Shown here one piece after another: positions 18,037 to 26,722 of a DNA stretch of 64,000 nucleotides; positions within the stretch are counted from its first letter, which is position 1, and each line of letters starts with the position of its first letter. The stretch is from QAMX01 sp964448855 (GTDB lineage Bacteria; Bacillota; Clostridia; Oscillospirales; QAMX01): positions 17,942-81,941 of the forward strand of contig CAYUXI010000008.1 of assembly GCA_964448855.1 (NCBI GenBank), written 5' to 3'. Below the pieces are notes generated by a model. The model saw only the letters and a program-made list of their open reading frames with translations, searched no databases and was not told where the DNA came from. A program made the translations under genes and the position numbers.

Positions 18037-18555
18037 ATCCCGAAAAACGAGCATATGATCAACGCGGAAATCCGCGACCCTTCCGTCCGTCTCATTGACG
18101 AAAACGGTGAACAGAAGGGTGTCGTCACCAATGCTGCGGCACAGGCTGCTGCGCGGAATGCCGGACTCGATCTGGTCAAAATCGCGCCGAACGCCGTTCC
18201 GCCCGTCTGCAAAATCATGGACTACGGCAAGTTTAAGTTTGAGCAGGCCAAGAAGCTGCGTGAAACCCGCAAAAATCAGAACGTCGTTGACGTTCGCGAG
18301 GTCCGCCTGAGCGTCGGCATCGGCGCCCATGACTACGACTTCAAGCTGCGCAGTGCGCTCAAATTCCTCGCCGATGGTGACAAGGTCAAGGTTTCCATCC
18401 GCTTCCGCGGCCGCGAAATGACGCATACCGACCTCGGTACCGCGCTGTTGAACCGTTTCGCAGAAGATTGCGGAGAAGTCGGAGCCGTTGAAAAGCCGGC
18501 CAAGCTCGAAGGGCGTCAGATGAGCCTGATCATCGCTTCCAAACCCGGCAAATAA
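18037..18555 (+). CDS. infC: Translation initiation factor IF-3, AUC start codon
   Basis: IF-3 binds the 30S subunit and rejects incorrect start codons. The 172-residue product has the IF-3 N-domain (INAEIRDPSVRLIDENGE), the lysine-rich linker, and the C-domain with DYGKFKFEQAKK and VKVSIRFRGREM. The start was placed at ATC (18037) because a perfect GGAGGTG ends six bases before it and PKNEHMINAEIR then aligns with family N-termini. No ATG lies at a proper distance; the first in-frame ATG is at 18055, without a ribosome binding site. Non-AUG starts are classic for infC and form an autoregulatory loop. First gene of infC-rpmI-rplT. Confidence 0.97.
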   Translation: MPKNEHMINAEIRDPSVRLIDENGEQKGVVTNAAAQAAARNAGLDLVKIAPNAVPPVCKIMDYGKFKFEQAKKLRETRKNQNVVDVREVRLSVGIGAHDYDFKLRSALKFLADGDKVKVSIRFRGREMTHTDLGTALLNRFAEDCGEVGAVEKPAKLEGRQMSLIIASKPGK

Positions 18556-18618
18556 TGACCGCTGTGCGCCGAAGCGCGCCACCCGGCCATGCTTGACATA
18601 TGAAAGGAGTCAACAACC

Positions 18619-18816
18619 ATGCCCAAGTTAAAATCCCGTTCCAGTGCAAAAAAACGCTTTGCGTTTACCAAAAATGGCAAAGTTAAGCGCAAGCAGGCGC
18701 TTAGAAACCACATCCTGACCCATAAGAGCACCAAGAAAAAGAGAACTCTGCGTCAGCAGGCGTATGCGTCCGAGGCCAACGCGCCCGCCATCAAAAAGAT
18801 GCTCCCCTACGCGTAA
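18619..18816 (+). CDS. rpmI: 50S ribosomal protein L35
   Basis: This 65-residue, strongly basic protein begins MPKLKSRSSAKKRF and contains the L35 signature KRKQALRNHILTHKSTKKKR. It lies between infC and rplT in the standard operon, with an AAAGGAG ribosome binding site. It is a structural component of the large ribosomal subunit. Confidence 0.98.
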   Translation: MPKLKSRSSAKKRFAFTKNGKVKRKQALRNHILTHKSTKKKRTLRQQAYASEANAPAIKKMLPYA

Positions 18817-18857
18817 GGGGTCGGCCTGCACGATTGTTTTGAAAGGATTGAACAGAT

Positions 18858-19211
18858 ATGGCAAGAATTAAGGGCGCTATGATGACCCGCAAGAGAAGAA
18901 ACAAGACGCTTCGCCTCGCCAAGGGCTATTGGGGCGCAAAATCCAAGCATTTTAAGATGGCCAACCAGGCCGTCATGAAGTCCCTGAAATACGCATACGT
19001 CGGCCGTCGCCTGAAAAAGCGTGACTTCCGCCGCCTGTGGATTACCCGGATTTCCGCCGGCTGCAAAGCCAATGATATCAACTACTCCCGCTTCATCAAC
19101 GGCCTGAAGAGAGCGAACATCTCGCTGAACCGCAAGGTGCTGGCCGACCTGGCTCACAGCGATCCGGCTGCCTTCACCAAGCTGGTGGAAGCTGCCAAGG
19201 CTGCTCTGTAA
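18858..19211 (+). CDS. rplT: 50S ribosomal protein L20
   Basis: The 117-residue protein matches L20 along its whole length (ARIKGAMMTRKRRNK at the start, LKRANISLNRKVLADLA near the end). L20 binds 23S rRNA early in 50S assembly and, in related bacteria, represses its own operon through the infC leader. It is the last gene of the operon and is followed by a strong terminator. Confidence 0.98.
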   Translation: MARIKGAMMTRKRRNKTLRLAKGYWGAKSKHFKMANQAVMKSLKYAYVGRRLKKRDFRRLWITRISAGCKANDINYSRFINGLKRANISLNRKVLADLAHSDPAAFTKLVEAAKAAL

Positions 19212-19234
19212 GCTGCTTTTTCGCGTTCCCGTTC

Positions 19235-19268
19235 AACGGGCGGAATCCAACGATTCCGCCCGTTTTTT
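19235..19268 (+). terminator. Terminator of infC-rpmI-rplT
   Basis: AACGGGCGGAATC / GATTCCGCCCGTT stem with a short loop (CAA), followed by TTTTT. Confidence 0.9.
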
Positions 19269-19337
19269 GTCGGCTTCGCCACCTGTCTGCCATTTCGCAC
19301 CCATCCGTATTTTTTTCGATTTTCCGGAAATTTCCTC

Positions 19338-19367
19338 TTGCATGGAGAACCCCTTTTATGTTATAAT
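19338..19367 (+). promoter_or_regulatory. Promoter of the surface protein gene
   Basis: TTGCAT, 18 bases, TATAAT, about 85 bases upstream of the start codon. Confidence 0.65.
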
Positions 19368-19453
19368 GTTACCACTGCAAGGTTGGAAAAAACCGCATTT
19401 GGCGCGATTTTCCTTCCCTTTATTATCGTTTCATTAGGAAAGGATGACATGCT

Positions 19454-21934
19454 ATGAAATTGAATCACCGCTCTCTTCGGCGTGTCCTGGCGTTGGCGCT
19501 TTCGCTCCTGCTGGCGCTGACCCCCACCCTCTCCGGCGGCGTTCTCGCCAGCGGAGAGCCGGAGACGCCGAGAGAAACCGTTCAGAATAGTGACCCTGTT
19601 TTCTTCGACGCGAACGGCGCAGAAGTCAGCAGCGCCGACGATATTACAACCGGCGGCGTGATGCTTTCGAAAACCGCCGCACCCGTCGAAGGCGATCCGT
19701 ATTCCTTCGATATTACACTGACCGTTGCGGCAGAGGGTATCTCCAAACCGGCACCCAAGGCCAACATCGTCCTCGTGCTCGACGGCTCCAGCTCGATGAA
19801 TGACCGGGATACCAATCCCAGCTGCGGCAAGGGACTGCATCGGCATAGTAGCGGTTGCTACGATCTCGAAAACTATCATTGTGGCAAAGAACCGCATACG
19901 CATAATAAAAACTGTCCGACCTGTGGAAAGGTAGAACACGAACATAATTTAGGGTGCTTGCTCTTTGGTTGTGATCAGTTCGAGCACAAGCATACAGCAG
20001 CCTGCTACGAGGACACGGACATCGAACACACCCATACAAATGCCTGCCGTCTGAAATGTGGACAAGAAGAACACGGTAGATACCCCTCCTTCATGTCCAA
20101 TACTCTTGTACACCTCAGCAGCTGTTATCAATCCCGCGCCGCCTCCGCAATGCAGGCCGCCGAGGACATGATCTCCGCCTTCCTGAAGGCTAACATTTCC
20201 GCCAACCTCGCCGTCGTCGGCTTCGGTAACGTCGCTGATTGCTCTCTGCCACTGACCCCGTTGACCGAGGAAAACCGCTCGGATTTCAGCGACGCAATTG
20301 ACAAAGCGCTGACCATTGGCACCAATGTCGGCACCAATATGGAACAGGGCATCGTCAAAGCCTCCGAGCTGCTGTCTGAAAAGACCGGCGAACAGAATTT
20401 CATCATCGTCATCAGCGACGGTGAACCGACCCTCTATGGCACCAAACCGAATGGTGACGGTGGCATTATGGACGATGCCACCGAAACGGCCACCAAGAAT
20501 GCTGCAACCGCGGCCAAAAGTAAGGCCACGCTCTACGGTGTCGCCTTTACGCAGGACATCGACATCATGAAAACGATGTTTGCCCCCAACTACTACACCG
20601 CGACCAACGCTGCTGATTTGGAAAGCAAGCTCGTCAACTCGATTGCCAAATCCATCACCACTTCGATCTCCGGTGTCATTTCGGATACCATGAGCGGCTA
20701 CGTCGATTATGTCGAGCTCGCCACAGACACGGACGCGGATGTCGCAGCCACCGTCAGCTATGACGCAGCCGAAAAGGCTCTGAACTGGAACCCGGGCGAC
20801 CTTTCCGTCCCGCAATCCATCACCTATCGCGTCACGCTGAATGCGACATATGATGCGAAGAACAGCTACGATTTCGTGGACGCCAACAGTGGCGCTACGC
20901 TGACCTTTACAGGTGCTGACCAGAGTGAACACACGGTTTCCTTCCCGGTTCCGAAGGTCTCTGCCCCGCTGTACAAAGTCACCTATCAGTGGGCAGCGGG
21001 TTCTGCTACACCGGACGGCGCTACGCTCCCCACAGACAGCAACGTTTACCGCAAAGGTGCTGAGTTTACAGTTTCCACGGAAAATTATGCAGCTTTGACC
21101 GATTACACCTTCAGCGGTTGGGACATTCTGAGCGGTGTCGAGAACGACAAGGTGACCGGCGACATTACGGTAGAAGGTTCCCTGACGAAGAAGGCCACAC
21201 CGCCTACACCGGGCGAAACGGATGCACCGAGCAACAAGCTCACCTATGTCGTCAAGTATTATCACGATTCCGTCGCACTTACCAACTACATCGATGAGGT
21301 CAATGGCGATGCTGTTGAATCAGGGACGGATGTCGAAAGCCTGATTGACAAGAACGCCCACAAACCGGTCGACGCCAACAACCGCACCTACGAAGACGGC
21401 GTCATTGACACTGCTTCCTCCACTGTGATTACAGAAGACGGTCAGGTCATCAACGTCGTTTACAAGAGCAAGGCGACTGAGACAACCACCGGAGAATCCA
21501 CAACCTCCAAAGCAGACGAATCCACATCCACTCCGACCGATTCCTCGACCGAGTCCACAACCACCAAGGCCACCACGACCTCTGCGACCACCACGGAAGG
21601 CACCTCCAACGAGCCGCCGGTTACCTCCACGAGTGAGCCGCCGGTTGCAACATCCGAACCGGCAACCACGACCGAACCGGCGACGTCCGATTCCTCCGAC
21701 GTGAGCGCGGTCACGACCGCACCGTCCGAGTCGTCTGACGGCTCGACCGAGGCTCCGTCCGAAACGACACCGGACGCTCCGGACGCTCCGATCGCTCCGG
21801 TTGACCCGGATGTCCCGGACACGAGCGACACGAACCACACCACGCTGTTCGCCGCGATGGCGGTGCTGTCGGCCATGGGGCTGCTGGTGCTGCTGCTGAA
21901 CGCACTGAACACGCGGAAATCCCGCAAAAAGTAA
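19454..21934 (+). CDS. Wall-anchored von Willebrand A surface protein with Cys/His-rich insertion
   Basis: This 826-residue protein has a signal peptide (cleavage about residue 32), a vWA adhesion domain, two beta-rich repeat domains, a Ser/Thr/Glu/Pro stalk (about 680-790) and a C-terminal sorting region: hydrophobic helix plus RKSRKK. The vWA metal-ion site is complete: DGSSS (D110, S112, S114), Thr294 and SDGE with Asp322. Between the DGSSS loop and the first helix sits an insertion (residues ~117-226) of about six units of the form CGKxxHxHxxxC. The segment near residue 505 (YKVTYQWAAG) resembles SHIRT-type repeats. The likely sorting motif is VPDTSD, not LPXTG. The adjacent class B sortase is the obvious partner. 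Confidence 0.85.
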   Translation: MKLNHRSLRRVLALALSLLLALTPTLSGGVLASGEPETPRETVQNSDPVFFDANGAEVSSADDITTGGVMLSKTAAPVEGDPYSFDITLTVAAEGISKPAPKANIVLVLDGSSSMNDRDTNPSCGKGLHRHSSGCYDLENYHCGKEPHTHNKNCPTCGKVEHEHNLGCLLFGCDQFEHKHTAACYEDTDIEHTHTNACRLKCGQEEHGRYPSFMSNTLVHLSSCYQSRAASAMQAAEDMISAFLKANISANLAVVGFGNVADCSLPLTPLTEENRSDFSDAIDKALTIGTNVGTNMEQGIVKASELLSEKTGEQNFIIVISDGEPTLYGTKPNGDGGIMDDATETATKNAATAAKSKATLYGVAFTQDIDIMKTMFAPNYYTATNAADLESKLVNSIAKSITTSISGVISDTMSGYVDYVELATDTDADVAATVSYDAAEKALNWNPGDLSVPQSITYRVTLNATYDAKNSYDFVDANSGATLTFTGADQSEHTVSFPVPKVSAPLYKVTYQWAAGSATPDGATLPTDSNVYRKGAEFTVSTENYAALTDYTFSGWDILSGVENDKVTGDITVEGSLTKKATPPTPGETDAPSNKLTYVVKYYHDSVALTNYIDEVNGDAVESGTDVESLIDKNAHKPVDANNRTYEDGVIDTASSTVITEDGQVINVVYKSKATETTTGESTTSKADESTSTPTDSSTESTTTKATTTSATTTEGTSNEPPVTSTSEPPVATSEPATTTEPATSDSSDVSAVTTAPSESSDGSTEAPSETTPDAPDAPIAPVDPDVPDTSDTNHTTLFAAMAVLSAMGLLVLLLNALNTRKSRKK

Positions 21935-21962
21935 ACCATTTCGCTGATTGACCGCATCATTC

Positions 21963-22008
21963 CCGGCCGACAGGCGCCCTCCGGATGCCTGTCGGCCGGA
22001 TTCTTCTC
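21963..22008 (+). terminator. Hairpin between the surface protein and sortase genes
   Basis: A 13-bp perfect stem, CCGGCCGACAGGC / GCCTGTCGGCCGG, with an 11-base loop is followed by the modest pyrimidine tract ATTCTTCTC. It could reduce sortase expression relative to its substrate, or protect the upstream mRNA. Confidence 0.6.
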
Positions 22009-22024
22009 AGAGACAGGAGGTCTG

Positions 22025-22894
22025 ATGATGCAGATTCGCAAATCCGTCCGCACGGTGCTGGCCATTCTGCTGGCCGCCGTTTTCTGCTATTCCGTTGTCC
22101 GGTTGATCGGCATCTGGCGCATCTACAGCCGGAACGAAGCCATCTATGATCAGGCCGTTGACCGCTTCCTCATGACGAACGCCACCGCATCAACCATCGA
22201 ATCGACCAGCGCACCGACTGCATCCACACCGCCGACCGCATCGACGCCTCCGGCATCGGAGCCGGGTACCGATGCCACGTCCGCATCGACAACCGAGCCG
22301 CCCGCCACAACGACTGAGCCGCCCGTTGCGCCCGATGAGCCGGATTTTGTGCCGAATTGGGCGGCGCTGGCCGCCGTCAACCCGGACATTCTCGCCTGGA
22401 TTTGGCAGCCGGGCACCGCCATCCACTACCCCGTGCTGCAGGGCGTGGACAATGCGCAGTACCTCCGCACGACCTATGACGGGCAGTCCAGCCGTCTGGG
22501 CAGCATTTTTCTCGATTACCGGTCGAGCCTTTCGGCGCGGAACCCGATCATCTACGGGCACAACGCCGGGAACGGCAAAATGTTCGCCTCGCTGTCGCGC
22601 TATCGGGAGCGCTCCTACTGGGAGGCGCACCCCTATATCTTCCTGCTGACGCCGGACGGCTGGGCGAAATACGCGATTTTCGCCTTCTATGAGACGTCCA
22701 CCACCGGCAACGCCTACACCTTCACCTTCGCCGATGACGAAGCGTACAGCGCGTATCTCACCGAAATCCAGCTGCGCAGCGCCTACGCGACCGGCATTTC
22801 CGTCGGCGTGGAGGACGACATCCTCACGCTCTCCACCTGCACCAACACCGGGAAGACGCGGCGCTATGTCGTCCATGCGCGGCGGGTTGTCTGA
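22025..22894 (+). CDS. srtB: Class B sortase
   Basis: Sortases cleave a C-terminal sorting motif and join the protein to peptidoglycan. The 289-residue protein has an N-terminal membrane anchor (residues 8-30), a Thr/Pro-rich linker (about 52-108) and a class B catalytic domain. His179 is in IIYGHN, Cys272 in LSTCTN, and the arginine is in RRYVVHA. The spacing between the His and Cys motifs and the segment before His (SIFLDYRSSLSARNPIIYGHN region) are class-B-like. It follows the vWA surface protein by 90 bases and precedes a terminator, forming a two-gene sortase-substrate unit. Two ATG codons in tandem follow AGGAGG. Confidence 0.93.
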   Translation: MMQIRKSVRTVLAILLAAVFCYSVVRLIGIWRIYSRNEAIYDQAVDRFLMTNATASTIESTSAPTASTPPTASTPPASEPGTDATSASTTEPPATTTEPPVAPDEPDFVPNWAALAAVNPDILAWIWQPGTAIHYPVLQGVDNAQYLRTTYDGQSSRLGSIFLDYRSSLSARNPIIYGHNAGNGKMFASLSRYRERSYWEAHPYIFLLTPDGWAKYAIFAFYETSTTGNAYTFTFADDEAYSAYLTEIQLRSAYATGISVGVEDDILTLSTCTNTGKTRRYVVHARRVV

Positions 22895-22910
22895 AGCCCC
22901 GATTTTGCCG

Positions 22911-22946
22911 AGCCCCATGCGTTTTCGAGCGCATGGGGCTTTTTTG
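22911..22946 (+). terminator. Terminator of the sortase unit
   Basis: AGCCCCATGCG / CGCATGGGGCT stem followed by TTTTTT. Confidence 0.9.
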
Positions 22947-22986
22947 CGCGGTCGGTCTCCGGATTCCGGCCGTTCGAATTTCCCTC

Positions 22987-23015
22987 TTGAAAATGTTTGC
23001 CCGGCGTAGTATAAT
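22987..23015 (+). promoter_or_regulatory. Sigma-A promoter of the lipoprotein/two-component operon
   Basis: TTGAAA, 17 bases, TATAAT, about 100 bases upstream of the lipoprotein start codon. Confidence 0.85.
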
Positions 23016-23117
23016 AATGTTGGATTATATGATGGGGAAGCTTTTTTCTTTTCCCGTCTGCGGCGGCCAACTGCGCTTGGACGGCTGCTGAATTTCGACT
23101 GAAAGGGGTGCCTGCGG

Positions 23118-24473
23118 ATGCGCCGGCTGTTGCTTGTCTGGTTGTCGGTTTGTCTTGCCTTCGGGTTGTCCGGCTGTATCACGCTGGATAGCTCCGACCT
23201 GCTGACGCTGCCGGAAATTTCTCCGGGGCACAAGCAGCTTCTGCGGCTGATCAACGCGGAAACTGCGTCCGACGGCTGGACGACTGCGAACCCGATCGCC
23301 GGTGAGAACCGGCTGACCATGCAATTCGTCGATTTCTTTGGGGATGGGATTCCCGAAGCCGTCGCTTTTTTCCGGAATTCGAAAACGCTCCAGCTCCGCA
23401 CGGCGCTGTACGCCAGAACCGGTGCTTCGAGCTATACGCCGCTCTGCTCCTTTGACCTGACGGGCGACCAGTTCCAGCGAATCGACTACGCCGACCTGAA
23501 CGGGGACGGCGGCATGGAGCTGCTTGTCAGCATCCGCCTCGACACCGCCGCCGTTTATGAGCTGCACGTGTTTGCGCTGCAAAACAGTACCGCGGTGGAG
23601 CTGCTGACCACCACCTATACCGATCTGGCCGTTTTCGACCTGGACGGGGACGGCGGCTGCGACATTCTGACCATCAACGCCTCTGAATCGTGCGCGGAGC
23701 TGTTTTCCGCCGACGGGCAAGCGATTGTCAGCCGCGGCACCGCACCGCTCAGCGCGGAGGTACGCGCACCGTCCTCCGTTCAGACCGGGTATCTGAACGA
23801 GTCAATGCCCGCCGTCATTGCGGACGGCACCTTCACCGATGCAACCGGCACGGCGCGGTACCTGTCCGATGTGTTCGTCTGCGAGCCGGGCGGCTCGCTG
23901 GTCAACCTCTCCTACGCGGAGATTTTCCACCAGAGCTTTGAAACACAGCGCACCGTCTCCTATCCGTTCTCCGATTCGGATTTTGACGGTTTTCTCGAAT
24001 TCCCGATTGCCATTCCGCAGGCCGACCCGCTCATGATGGGGCAGTACGTCCGGTGGTATGGCTACCGCGCCGACGGGAGCATTCTCGCCAAGTCCGACAC
24101 CTACCATTTTTCCGACGGCTCCTGGTATTTCCTGATGCCGGACGAGTGGCGCGACACCGTGCAAATCCGGGAAATCAGCACAAACGGCTGCACGGGCGTT
24201 CTGTTCACCTATGAAGTCGGCGGCCTGCCGCAGGAGCTGCTGACGCTGTATCTGTGTTCCTCGGAGGACGCGCTCCGCAGCATTGATGTGGAGGGCATTT
24301 CCGCCACCTTTGAATACCGCGATATCCTGTACGCCATCCGTCTGCCGCGGAAGCTGTCGGGCGTTGTCCCGTCCGGGCTGTACCTCGCCGATGTGGATGA
24401 CGTGATGGAACGCATTGTCTTTCACACCACGTCCGGCGATGTCATCCGCGCATCGCGTCTGTCTCGCGGATAA
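23118..24473 (+). CDS. Lipoprotein with VCBS/FG-GAP-like repeats
   Basis: The 451-residue protein starts with a lipoprotein signal (lipobox GLSGC, Cys20). At least three Asp-rich, calcium-loop-like segments follow (VDFFGDGIPEA, ADLNGDGGMEL, FDLDGDGGCDI), plus SDSDFDGFLEF later, a pattern of VCBS/FG-GAP beta-propeller or EF-hand-like repeats. It is probably an extracellular lipid-anchored binding protein. It is the first gene of an operon with a response regulator and a histidine kinase (32 and 55 bases apart), so it may feed the kinase a signal from the cell surface. That role is inference. Confidence 0.8.
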   Translation: MRRLLLVWLSVCLAFGLSGCITLDSSDLLTLPEISPGHKQLLRLINAETASDGWTTANPIAGENRLTMQFVDFFGDGIPEAVAFFRNSKTLQLRTALYARTGASSYTPLCSFDLTGDQFQRIDYADLNGDGGMELLVSIRLDTAAVYELHVFALQNSTAVELLTTTYTDLAVFDLDGDGGCDILTINASESCAELFSADGQAIVSRGTAPLSAEVRAPSSVQTGYLNESMPAVIADGTFTDATGTARYLSDVFVCEPGGSLVNLSYAEIFHQSFETQRTVSYPFSDSDFDGFLEFPIAIPQADPLMMGQYVRWYGYRADGSILAKSDTYHFSDGSWYFLMPDEWRDTVQIREISTNGCTGVLFTYEVGGLPQELLTLYLCSSEDALRSIDVEGISATFEYRDILYAIRLPRKLSGVVPSGLYLADVDDVMERIVFHTTSGDVIRASRLSRG

Positions 24474-24505
24474 GCGCGCCGGATACGAGAGAACAGGGAG
24501 GTTTT

Positions 24506-25204
24506 ATGAAACGCGTTTTGATTCTGGAAGATGAACCCGCCATCAGCGAATTTATCGAAATCAATCTGCTTCGTGCGGGCTATGACGTCCTGACCGCCTC
24601 CACCGGCGAACAGGCGCTGGAGCTGGTCGCCGCCAACGAGGATCTCACCATCGCCCTGCTCGACGTCATGTTGCCCGGCATTGACGGGTTTGAGGTCTGC
24701 CGGAAAATCCGGGAAATGGGGCGCTCCATGGGCATCATCATGCTGTCGGCGCGCTCACAGGAAATGGATAAGGTCACCGGCCTGATGATCGGCGCGGATG
24801 ACTACGTCCCCAAGCCGTTTTCGCCGACGGAGCTTGTGCTGCGCGTGGATGCTTTGGCGCGGCGCGTCCAGTCCGCGCCGGACGTCGCCATCACGCCGAT
24901 GGTCGAAACGATCGTCTCCGGCGATTTTCGCCTTGATCTCCGCAGCCGCACACTGACCAAACGCGGCACGCTGATCGATCTGACGCAGATTGAATTTGTC
25001 ATCATCCGCTATTTCTTTGAAAATCGCAACAAAGCGCTCTCGCGTGAGGAAATCCTGAACGCCGTCTGGGGCAGCGATTATCTCGGTGAGCCGAAGATCG
25101 TCGATGTCAATATCCGCCGCCTCCGTCTCAAGATCGAAGACGATCCGGCCAACCCGACCCGCCTGCTGTCCGTCCGCGGGTACGGGTATAAGTGGATGGA
25201 CTGA
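24506..25204 (+). CDS. OmpR/PhoB-family response regulator
   Basis: The 232-residue protein has a receiver domain (acidic pocket E8/D9, phosphorylated Asp53 in LLDVMLPGIDGF, Ser in IIMLSARS, Lys in YVPKPFSP). A C-terminal winged-helix DNA-binding domain ends in GYGYKWMD. It is transcribed with the histidine kinase directly downstream. The ATG follows AGGGAGG. Its target genes are unknown. Confidence 0.96.
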   Translation: MKRVLILEDEPAISEFIEINLLRAGYDVLTASTGEQALELVAANEDLTIALLDVMLPGIDGFEVCRKIREMGRSMGIIMLSARSQEMDKVTGLMIGADDYVPKPFSPTELVLRVDALARRVQSAPDVAITPMVETIVSGDFRLDLRSRTLTKRGTLIDLTQIEFVIIRYFFENRNKALSREEILNAVWGSDYLGEPKIVDVNIRRLRLKIEDDPANPTRLLSVRGYGYKWMD

Positions 25205-25259
25205 GCGCATACCGCTTGCACAATACCTGACAATCACCTGATGGAAGGGAGGGAATCGC

Positions 25260-26675
25260 ATGGCGCATTTTCGCGGCATCAAGCGCCGCTGGGTCACCAA
25301 CAACCTGGTGCCGATCATTTTGATTCTGCTGGTCGCCGTTCTGGCCTTTTCGGCAGCCGTCACCTATTTTTACAGCAACAACCTGTCCAGCCAGCTCATT
25401 ACCCGCGTCAACGCAAGCGCCGTGCTGTTCCAGACCTACATCAACAGGTCGGAGAGCGAATTCTATACCGGCGCACGCCGCTACACCGAGGAATTCGTGG
25501 ACAAGGACAAGATGGAGTTTGAGGTCATCGGCATCAACGGCTATGTCATCTGCTCCTCCTCGTCGGACATTCTGACCGGCTTCTGCCCCGGCACGCCGGA
25601 CGTCGCTGATGCGCTGTCCACCCAGTCCACCCGCGCCTTTTCCGGGCGCGACAGCTTGACCGGTGAGCGCGTCATGTCGGTTTCGTCGCCGGTCTACCTG
25701 GCCAACGGTGAGCTGATCGGCGCGATTCGCTACGTCACCGGCCTGTCTGCCGTCGAGCAGCGCGTGACGCAGATGATTCTGTCCGCATTCGCCGCGGCGG
25801 CGCTCATTTTCCTGTTCGTTCTGGCCTCCAACCGCTACTTTCTCCGCTCCATCGTCAGCCCCATCCGCGAAATCAACGAGACGACCAAGCGCATCGCCGC
25901 CGGGGAATACGGCGTCACCATTGAGAAAAAGCGGAACGATGAGATCGGCGAGCTGGCCGATTCCATCAACTTCATGGCGAGCGAGACGCAGCGCAGCATC
26001 ATGATGAAGAACGACTTCATTTCATCTGTCTCCCATGAGCTGCGCACCCCTCTGACCGCCATCAACGGCTGGACAGAGACGCTCCTGCAATCCGAAGGGC
26101 TGGACAAGATTGAGCAGCGCGGCCTGTCGGTCATTCTGCGCGAATCGAACCGCCTGCGCGAGCTGGTGGAGGAGCTGCTGGATTTCTCCCGCATCGAGTC
26201 CGGCCGACTGGTCATCAACCGCACGGCGATGGATCTCCGCGCCGAGCTGGAGGACACGATTCTCATGTTTGAGCAGCGCCTGCAGCAGGATCAGCTGCAC
26301 GTTGTCTATACCGACTGCTGCGGCAGCGAGGTCACCATTCAAGGCGACCGCTCCCGCCTGCGGCAGGTTTTCGTCAACATCATCGACAATGCGCGCAAAT
26401 ATTCGCCGCCGAACGCCTCGATCGACGTTCAGCTCGAATGCCGTGGCGACCAGGCCGCCGTTGTGATCGCCGATCACGGCACCGGCATTTCCGCAACGGA
26501 TTTGCCGCACGTCAAGCAGAAATTTTACAAGGGCAACGCAAACAAACCCGGCAGCGGAATCGGGCTGGCCGTCAGCGACGAAATCGTCCAGATGCACGGC
26601 GGCGAGCTGCTGATTGACAGCGAGGAGGGAACCGGCACCACCGTGACGATTCTGCTCCCGCTGGAAAAGCGCTGA
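25260..26675 (+). CDS. Membrane sensor histidine kinase
   Basis: The 471-residue kinase has a first transmembrane helix (about residues 15-40), an extracellular sensor region of ~130 residues with a Cache-like pattern, a second helix (about 172-195), and a HAMP linker. A HisKA domain with phosphorylated His259 in SSVSHELRTPLTA follows, then an HATPase_c domain (N box FVNIIDNARKYSP, G boxes DHGTGI and GSGIGLAVS). It pairs with the response regulator 55 bases upstream. The overall plan is like PhoR/WalK kinases; the signal is unknown. Confidence 0.95.
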   Translation: MAHFRGIKRRWVTNNLVPIILILLVAVLAFSAAVTYFYSNNLSSQLITRVNASAVLFQTYINRSESEFYTGARRYTEEFVDKDKMEFEVIGINGYVICSSSSDILTGFCPGTPDVADALSTQSTRAFSGRDSLTGERVMSVSSPVYLANGELIGAIRYVTGLSAVEQRVTQMILSAFAAAALIFLFVLASNRYFLRSIVSPIREINETTKRIAAGEYGVTIEKKRNDEIGELADSINFMASETQRSIMMKNDFISSVSHELRTPLTAINGWTETLLQSEGLDKIEQRGLSVILRESNRLRELVEELLDFSRIESGRLVINRTAMDLRAELEDTILMFEQRLQQDQLHVVYTDCCGSEVTIQGDRSRLRQVFVNIIDNARKYSPPNASIDVQLECRGDQAAVVIADHGTGISATDLPHVKQKFYKGNANKPGSGIGLAVSDEIVQMHGGELLIDSEEGTGTTVTILLPLEKR

Positions 26676-26722
26676 GCGGGTATTGGATATTTTAGAGTTT
26701 TAGAACCGGAGGAAATCAATCA

